A stretch of DNA of 64,000 nt, taken from NCBI GenBank assembly GCA_025642075.2, contig JAODUO010000577.1, positions 1-64,000 on the forward strand, in the 5' to 3' direction. Positions 62,401 through 64,000 of this stretch are shown piece after piece. A program made the position numbers and the translations under genes. Each line of letters opens with the position of its first letter. Within the stretch, counting starts at the first letter, position 1. This DNA is from Ridgeia piscesae (Eukaryota > Annelida > Polychaeta > Sabellida > Siboglinidae). A model generated the notes under the pieces. It ran no database searches and had not been told where the DNA came from. It saw only the letters and a program-made list of their open reading frames with translations.

Positions 62401-63175
62401 GAGACTTTCTGAAGAGACACAAGTATGAGACTTACTGAGAGAGACAAGTATGAGACTTTCTGAAGAGACACAAGTATGAGACTTACTGGAGAGACAAGTA
62501 TGAGACTTACTGAAGAGACAAGTATGAGACTTACTGGAGAGACACAAGTATGAGACTTACTGAAGAGACAAGTATGAGACTTACTGGAGAGACAAGTATG
62601 AGACTTACTGAAGAGACAAGTATGAGACTTACTGAAGAGACACAAGTATGAGACTTACTGGAGAGACAAGTATGAGACTTACTGAAGAGACAAGTATGAG
62701 ACTTACTGGAGAGACAAGTATGAGACTTACTGGAGAGACAAGTATGAGACTTACTGAAGAGACAAGTATGAGACTTACTGAAGAGACAAGTATGAGACTT
62801 ACTGAAGAGACAAGTATGAGACTTACTGAAGAGACAAGTATGAGACTTACTGGAGAGACAAGTATGAGACTTACTGAAGAGACAAGTATGAGACTTACTG
62901 GAGACACAAGTATGAGACTTACTGGAGAGACAAGTATGAGACTTACTGAAGAGACAAGTATGAGACTTACTGGAGAGACAAGTATGAGACTGAAGAGACA
63001 AGTATGAGACTTACTGAAGAGACAAGTATGAGACTTACTGAAGAGACAAGTATGAGACTTACTGGAGAGGATCCCGAGGGTTTGGTTTACGGCGGCCATG
63101 TTTGTTGTGTGAGGGTGCCAACAGGGAATGCTCCCAGATGTTGTTGGCTCCATGACTCACAAGTTGGTGCACCAT
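29891..63175 (-). CDS. GIT: GIT ArfGAP (G-protein-receptor-kinase-interacting), 18 exons, N-terminus off window
   Basis: Scaffold and Arf GTPase-activating protein that binds PIX and paxillin at focal adhesions and endosomes. The product is 697 codons to the stop; about 60 residues of the ArfGAP zinc finger are missing to the right. Order: ArfGAP C-terminal part ([15 protein letters not shown]; residues 1-71), ankyrin repeats (72-145), Spa2-homology repeats ([17 protein letters not shown] ~160-176; [20 protein letters not shown] ~269-288), [11 protein letters not shown] (~340), a coiled coil ([14 protein letters not shown], ~403 onward), and the paxillin-binding helical bundle ([31 protein letters not shown]). 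All 17 joins keep frame. GIT1 and GIT2 are vertebrate paralogues, so this is named GIT only. Nearly every intron has its own minisatellite. Confidence 0.95.
30112..30146. repeat. 11-bp repeat, three copies at the GIT exon 18 acceptor
   Basis: On the plus strand aaggtaagtc is repeated. On the gene's strand it forms the pyrimidine-rich cttacctttga tract right before the acceptor acctttcag. Confidence 0.8.
30540..31180. repeat. 35-bp array copying the GIT exon 17 end and donor
   Basis: On the minus strand the unit is ctctgttcccacaa|gtaagt plus gtacagacatgaagt. It reproduces the last exon bases (gccctgttcccacaa) and the donor. About 17 copies; a few have an extra partial unit (30897-31020). Confidence 0.95.
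31157..31220 (-). CDS. GIT: GIT exon 17
   Basis: Reads [20 protein letters not shown] then Q with acceptor cattgcag and donor CACAA|gtaagt. It corresponds to the AEKI...MASLFP helix of vertebrate GIT. Confidence 0.93.
31325..32205. repeat. 36-bp array in GIT intron 16
   Basis: The unit gtggtcattcaacacttcac + tggtcactcaacacca is itself an internal near-duplication of 18 bp. It starts about 25 bp from the exon 16 donor and fills the intron. Confidence 0.95.
32230..32421 (-). CDS. GIT: GIT exon 16
   Basis: Reads [20 protein letters not shown], then [20 protein letters not shown], the first helix of the paxillin-binding domain. Acceptor ctgctgtttcag, donor CACAG|gtgggc. Confidence 0.93.
32925..33052 (-). 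CDS. GIT: GIT exon 15
   Basis: Reads [20 protein letters not shown], then [15 protein letters not shown], an acidic linker with the conserved DYDT. Acceptor gtttgtag, donor ACAAG|gtaag, exit phase 2. Confidence 0.88.
33268..33441 (-). CDS. GIT: GIT exon 14
   Basis: Reads [20 protein letters not shown], then [19 protein letters not shown]. The first part ends the coiled coil and SMFEPR matches the family's SMYEP motif. Donor CGCAAG|gtgagt. Confidence 0.93.
33462..35905. repeat. 35-bp array, ~70 copies, in GIT intron 13
   Basis: The unit acacattgtggatacacatc + tacacagctacttat alternates acttat and atgtat variants. It ends 20 bp before the exon 14 acceptor. It is stop-free in three plus frames and so mimics ORFs of over 800 codons. 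Confidence 0.97.
35968..36030. repeat. (AAGAC)n starting at the GIT exon 13 donor
   Basis: About 12 pentamers. On the minus strand the donor gtaggtcttg runs directly into the ttgtc repeats. Confidence 0.93.
36035..36187 (-). CDS. GIT: GIT exon 13 (coiled coil)
   Basis: Reads [20 protein letters not shown] then [20 protein letters not shown] and LLQNM. It matches the DSSDLSDG...LQEYLELKKALA region and coiled coil of GIT proteins, which mediates oligomerisation. Donor ATATG|gtaggt. Confidence 0.95.
37006..37805. repeat. 26-bp array in GIT intron 12
   Basis: The unit tctagtgtcttcaacatcaa + cactca occurs about 30 times. It lies more than 800 bp from the nearest exon, unlike most arrays here. 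Confidence 0.95.
37927..38026. repeat. (ATCAC)n microsatellite
   Basis: Twenty near-perfect catca pentamers within GIT intron 12. Confidence 0.97.
38362..38688. repeat. 18-bp array downstream of the GIT exon 12 donor
   Basis: The unit acacagggtagcgggcgg has variants (acccag; tagctggcag), about 18 copies, starting about 35 bp from the donor. Confidence 0.95.
38725..38781 (-). CDS. GIT: GIT exon 12
   Basis: A 57-nt exon reading [19 protein letters not shown], serine-rich linker. Acceptor tttctgtag, donor ACTGAG|gtaaac, phase 0 both sides. Confidence 0.82.
39087..39265 (-). CDS. GIT: GIT exon 11
   Basis: Reads [20 protein letters not shown], then [19 protein letters not shown] and [16 protein letters not shown] is diagnostic for GIT. 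Acceptor tatgtctgccag, donor CAGAT|gtatgt. Confidence 0.95.
39285..39590. repeat. 10-bp array upstream of GIT exon 11, with a copied acceptor
   Basis: The unit gtagcaccat/gtagcatcat repeats through the segment. At about 39418-39447 a copy of the acceptor region (agccctggcagcatcaacc then agcaccatg) interrupts it. Confidence 0.92.
39601..39660 (-). mobile_element. Retroelement 3' tail fragment (AAT-rich)
   Basis: aataataataatatatattt then tatggagcgccacatcca matches the pattern at 10.36 kb. Very short insertion remnant in GIT intron 10. Confidence 0.5.
39676..39745. repeat. 15-bp repeat, ~4.5 copies
   Basis: The unit tcataatgacctctt with a g variant. Confidence 0.9.
40050..40182 (-). CDS. GIT: GIT exon 10 (second Spa2-homology repeat)
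   Basis: Reads [19 protein letters not shown] then [15 protein letters not shown] and TATRKDK. Acceptor attcaccag, donor CAAAG|gtgact, exit phase 1. It is nearly identical to vertebrate GIT across the SHD. Confidence 0.96.
40376..40550 (+). mobile_element. tRNA-derived SINE-like element
   Basis: A-box-like ggcccaggggttgggcg, gactctcgactaagagg and an intact B box GGTTCGAATCC are followed by cttgggcaagt and actcagctgtataaatgagt. It matches the degraded copy in INO80B intron 2. Confidence 0.8.
40686..43326. mobile_element. piggyBac-like nonautonomous element A, interrupted by a retrotransposon
   Basis: It is bounded by TTAA target sites and inverted ends TTAACCCATTTTATCC / ATAAAATGGGTTAA. Without the inserted RT element it is about 1.12 kb. 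It matches element B in inverted orientation along its length (for example the frame [10 protein letters not shown]... is shared). TTAA targets and CCC...GGG ends are typical of piggyBac elements. No transposase is present. Confidence 0.8.
41621..43137 (-). mobile_element. 5'-truncated CR1/L2-like non-LTR retrotransposon
   Basis: On the minus strand: RT motif A remnant ([11 protein letters not shown]), [14 protein letters not shown], the catalytic [26 protein letters not shown] and the C-terminal [10 protein letters not shown], with the stop near 41984. The 3' end is gcgctttgagc ... and an (ATT)n tail. It is truncated inside RT, and has a stop after ALEWF and a one-base frameshift near 42410. 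A short cactt-like target duplication flanks it within element A. Confidence 0.88.
43622..44761. mobile_element. piggyBac-like nonautonomous element B (intact ends)
   Basis: A 1140-bp element with TTAA at both edges and 12-bp inverted ends CCCATTTTATCC. A 36-bp subterminal duplication (gaatacgattctagtcgtag) lies at its left end. It is the uninterrupted inverted counterpart of element A. Its right TTAA is 11 bases from a GIT donor. Confidence 0.85.
44773..44853 (-). CDS. GIT: GIT exon 9
   Basis: Reads [20 protein letters not shown] then FSATRNQ. The join to GRQKLAR in exon 10 reproduces the family. The donor is AATCAG|gcaagt, a GC-AG intron. Acceptor tcaacacag. Confidence 0.94.
45470..46565. 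repeat. 23-bp array downstream of the GIT exon 8 donor
   Basis: The unit ccaccatcctcccactgtct + cat has about 47 copies with small deletions. It starts about 45 bp from the donor. Confidence 0.95.
46612..46701 (-). CDS. GIT: GIT exon 8
   Basis: Reads [20 protein letters not shown] then [10 protein letters not shown]. The acceptor is gtgttgcag. The donor TTT|gtgaca is chosen because it keeps phase and gives the family's 19-residue spacing between RREN and VPFLPV; ACT|gtcacg is an alternative. Confidence 0.88.
46900..47650. repeat. Compound (GT)n-rich microsatellite near the GIT exon 7 donor
   Basis: GT runs are interrupted by gc, ga and ta variants over 0.75 kb, ending about 20 bp from the donor. 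His/Thr-rich and Cys/Val-rich frames across it are artefacts. Confidence 0.95.
47671..47722 (-). CDS. GIT: GIT exon 7
   Basis: Reads [17 protein letters not shown], matching GIT closely. The acceptor is a tandem ttgcagcag; use of the second AG (exon from 47719) removes one serine and gives the vertebrate reading [12 protein letters not shown]. Donor GGCT|gtaagt. Confidence 0.93.
48331..48376 (-). CDS. GIT: GIT exon 6
   Basis: A 46-nt exon reading [14 protein letters not shown], with acceptor tctgtcacag and donor GACAG|gtaagt. Joins on both sides keep frame. Confidence 0.92.
48438..50455. repeat. 35-bp array, ~57 copies, upstream of GIT exon 6
   Basis: The unit acaccctcattatagaaaca + tctgcctgtgacctg is extremely uniform. 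Almost the only variation is tatag versus tacag at one base. Starts about 60 bp from the acceptor. Confidence 0.97.
50685..50779 (-). CDS. GIT: GIT exon 5 (first Spa2-homology repeat)
   Basis: Reads [20 protein letters not shown] then [11 protein letters not shown]. The acceptor tattgcag is the first of 11 tandem copies. Donor GCCAG|gtgagt. The join to exon 4 gives AEHAMKAGHTD. Confidence 0.95.
50757..51165. repeat. 37-bp array copying the GIT exon 5 acceptor and exon start
   Basis: On the minus strand each unit reads tatgtattgcag|gaaggc then aggacacacagacttgg. Eleven copies are spaced exactly 37 bp, including the genuine one. Internal copies carry acttgg or acatgg. Confidence 0.97.
51427..51557 (-). 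CDS. GIT: GIT exon 4 (ankyrin repeats)
   Basis: Reads [20 protein letters not shown] then [20 protein letters not shown] and EHA. It contains typical ankyrin G-x-CPLH-x-AA and GADP motifs. Acceptor ttgtacag inside an 8-bp repeat; donor GCTAT|gtaagt. Confidence 0.96.
51558..51852. repeat. 8-bp (GGTACAAC)n array abutting the GIT exon 4 acceptor
   Basis: The plus-strand unit ggtacaac (also agtacaac, tgtacaac) begins at the acceptor itself. The acceptor gttgtacag is one unit of the repeat. Confidence 0.95.
51853..59812. repeat. 38-bp satellite-like array, ~209 copies, in GIT intron 3
   Basis: The unit tagactggagtgtgatgttt + cagtgtcacactgtggct varies at a few sites (ttt/tat, acactg/acaatg, gcta/gtta, agac/agcc). 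It begins about 20 bp from the exon 3 donor. An irregular stretch at 55.14-56.45 kb carries one-base losses. Larger blocks are duplicated (see findings). Confidence 0.97.
59832..59918 (-). CDS. GIT: GIT exon 3
   Basis: Reads [20 protein letters not shown] then GADPNYFHP, the first ankyrin repeat. Acceptor gtttgtag, donor CACCCG|gtgagt, phase 0. Confidence 0.96.
59994..60329. other. Part of GIT intron 2 without recognisable features
   Basis: Unique sequence with no exon recognised. A single TGACGTCA-like site (gtgacgtcag) is at about 60193. Confidence 0.4.
60340..60620. repeat. 42-bp array in GIT intron 2
   Basis: The unit actgaacaatatagtcaata + actgtagatgtattgtagta + tg occurs about 6.5 times, starting about 75 bp from the exon 2 donor. 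Confidence 0.95.
60696..60795 (-). CDS. GIT: GIT exon 2
   Basis: Reads [20 protein letters not shown] then [13 protein letters not shown], the end of the ArfGAP domain. Acceptor gattccccag, donor GCAAG|gtaaga. Confidence 0.95.
61138..63072. repeat. 24-26-bp array copying the donor of the first visible GIT exon
   Basis: On the minus strand the unit is ctctcca|gtaagtctcatac + ttgt. It reproduces the exon's ctctcca and its donor. About 80 copies run from the donor leftward; units of 22, 24 and 26 bp occur. Confidence 0.96.
63063..63175 (-). CDS. GIT: GIT exon 1 of window (ArfGAP part)
   Basis: Reads [20 protein letters not shown] then [14 protein letters not shown]. It is the C-terminal half of the ArfGAP fold. 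The zinc-finger cysteines and arginine finger are in upstream sequence beyond 64000. Acceptor gtgtcacag, donor CTCCA|gtaagt, exit phase 2. Confidence 0.94.
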
Positions 63176-63189
63176 CTGTGACACAGCAG

Positions 63190-63655
63190 GTGTACATTAT
63201 GGTACATCACTGTAAAGTTTACATGTGTACATTATGGTACATCACTATAATGTTTACTTGTGTACATTATGGTAAATCACTGTAATGTTTACATGTGTAA
63301 ATTACGGTACATCACTGTAATGTTTAGATGTGTATATTATGGTACATCACTGTAATGTTTACATGTGTAAATTACGGTACATCACTGTAATGTTTAGATG
63401 TGTATATTATGGTACATCACTATAATGTTTACATGTGTAAATTATGGTACATCACTGTAATGTTTAGATGTGTATATTATGGTACATCACTATAATATTG
63501 ACATGTGTACATTATGGTACATCACTGTAATGTTTACATGTGTACATTATGATACATCACAGTAATGTTTACAGATGTACATTATGGTACATCACTGTAA
63601 TATTTACATGTATCCATTATGATACACCACTGTAATGTTTACACGTGTACATCAC
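63190..63655. repeat. 35-bp array upstream of the GIT ArfGAP exon
   Basis: The unit tgtttacatgtgtacattat + ggtacatcactgtaa occurs about 13 times. It begins about 15 bp upstream of the acceptor. Confidence 0.95.
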
Positions 63656-63659
63656 TATA

Positions 63660-64000
63660 TTTGTCTGCGACTGCCTATGTAATTACTGTTTTTTATGATC
63701 TTATACTTACTACAAGACAATGTTCTTTCATTTGATAAATTTAATAAACTATTAGGAATTTCACTCGAAACGAATATCCTCGAAATTTTGAATACGAATC
63801 AAATATAGAATTGAATACAAATATTCAGTGGCTTTGAATTCGATTAGAATATTGAACTGTGTGCCTGTGTCAAAATGTCTTGCCAGAACGTGGCATCATC
63901 CCGTTGCCATGGGCACAAGTCGAAGCCGGAATCATCAGCATTGTGGCCATACATATCACTGCCATTGAACTTTTTGTTTACTTTCTGACTTAACCATGCA
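63660..64000. other. GIT upstream intron, no recognised feature
   Basis: AT-rich sequence with alternating gaat/attc motifs at 63740-63850 that look like a dispersed repeat end. No exon recognised. Confidence 0.4.

Noticed and set aside
61138..63072. Repeated MRLTGETS / LILVSPVS frames as a repetitive protein
   Set aside because: The 24-bp unit lies between two GIT exons and contains the donor site; it is intronic.

Overview
This is a eukaryotic, animal nuclear DNA window with GT-AG introns, tRNA-derived SINE-like copies, CR1/L2-like retrotransposon pieces, piggyBac-like elements and very many minisatellites. No coding unit is bacterial. The protein sequences fit an invertebrate animal. A cephalochordate (amphioxus) is my best guess, because minisatellites that copy exon/intron junctions ('mirage' minisatellites) are, as I recall, described from amphioxus. 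I cannot exclude another invertebrate.

Layout. (1) 1-17.5 kb is accessory sequence. It holds an orphan SUEL-type lectin exon (1.5 kb, +), two retrotransposon RT-tail remnants, a decayed multi-exon gene with a D-x35-E integrase core (5.5-7.0 kb, -), an exon-like ORF of unknown family (9.6 kb, -), an orphan first exon resembling adenylosuccinate lyase with a one-base frameshift (10.05-10.25 kb, -), a promoter-bearing direct repeat pair (10.8-12.5 kb) and inverted-repeat elements (13-17.1 kb). (2) 17.6-25.85 kb, plus strand: a complete eight-exon INO80B gene, encoding the INO80 chromatin-remodelling subunit with PAPA-1-like and HIT zinc-finger regions; its predicted product is 312 aa. (3) 29.9-63.2 kb, minus strand: 18 exons of a GIT (ArfGAP with ankyrin repeats and paxillin-binding C-terminus) gene. 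They give 697 codons to the stop; the N-terminal part of the ArfGAP zinc finger lies beyond the right edge. INO80B and GIT converge tail to tail across about 4 kb.

The dominant signal is in the introns. Most introns of both genes carry a private tandem array, and most arrays lie at or within tens of bases of a splice junction. In at least six cases the array unit is itself a copy of the splice site, sometimes with adjoining exon bases: INO80B exon 2 acceptor, exon 3 donor and exon 7 donor; GIT exon 1 donor, exon 5 acceptor and exon 17 donor. Unit lengths cluster at 34-38 bp although the sequences are unrelated. Every splice join used here was checked for reading-frame consistency. The long open frames through the arrays are artefacts of unit lengths that lack stops.
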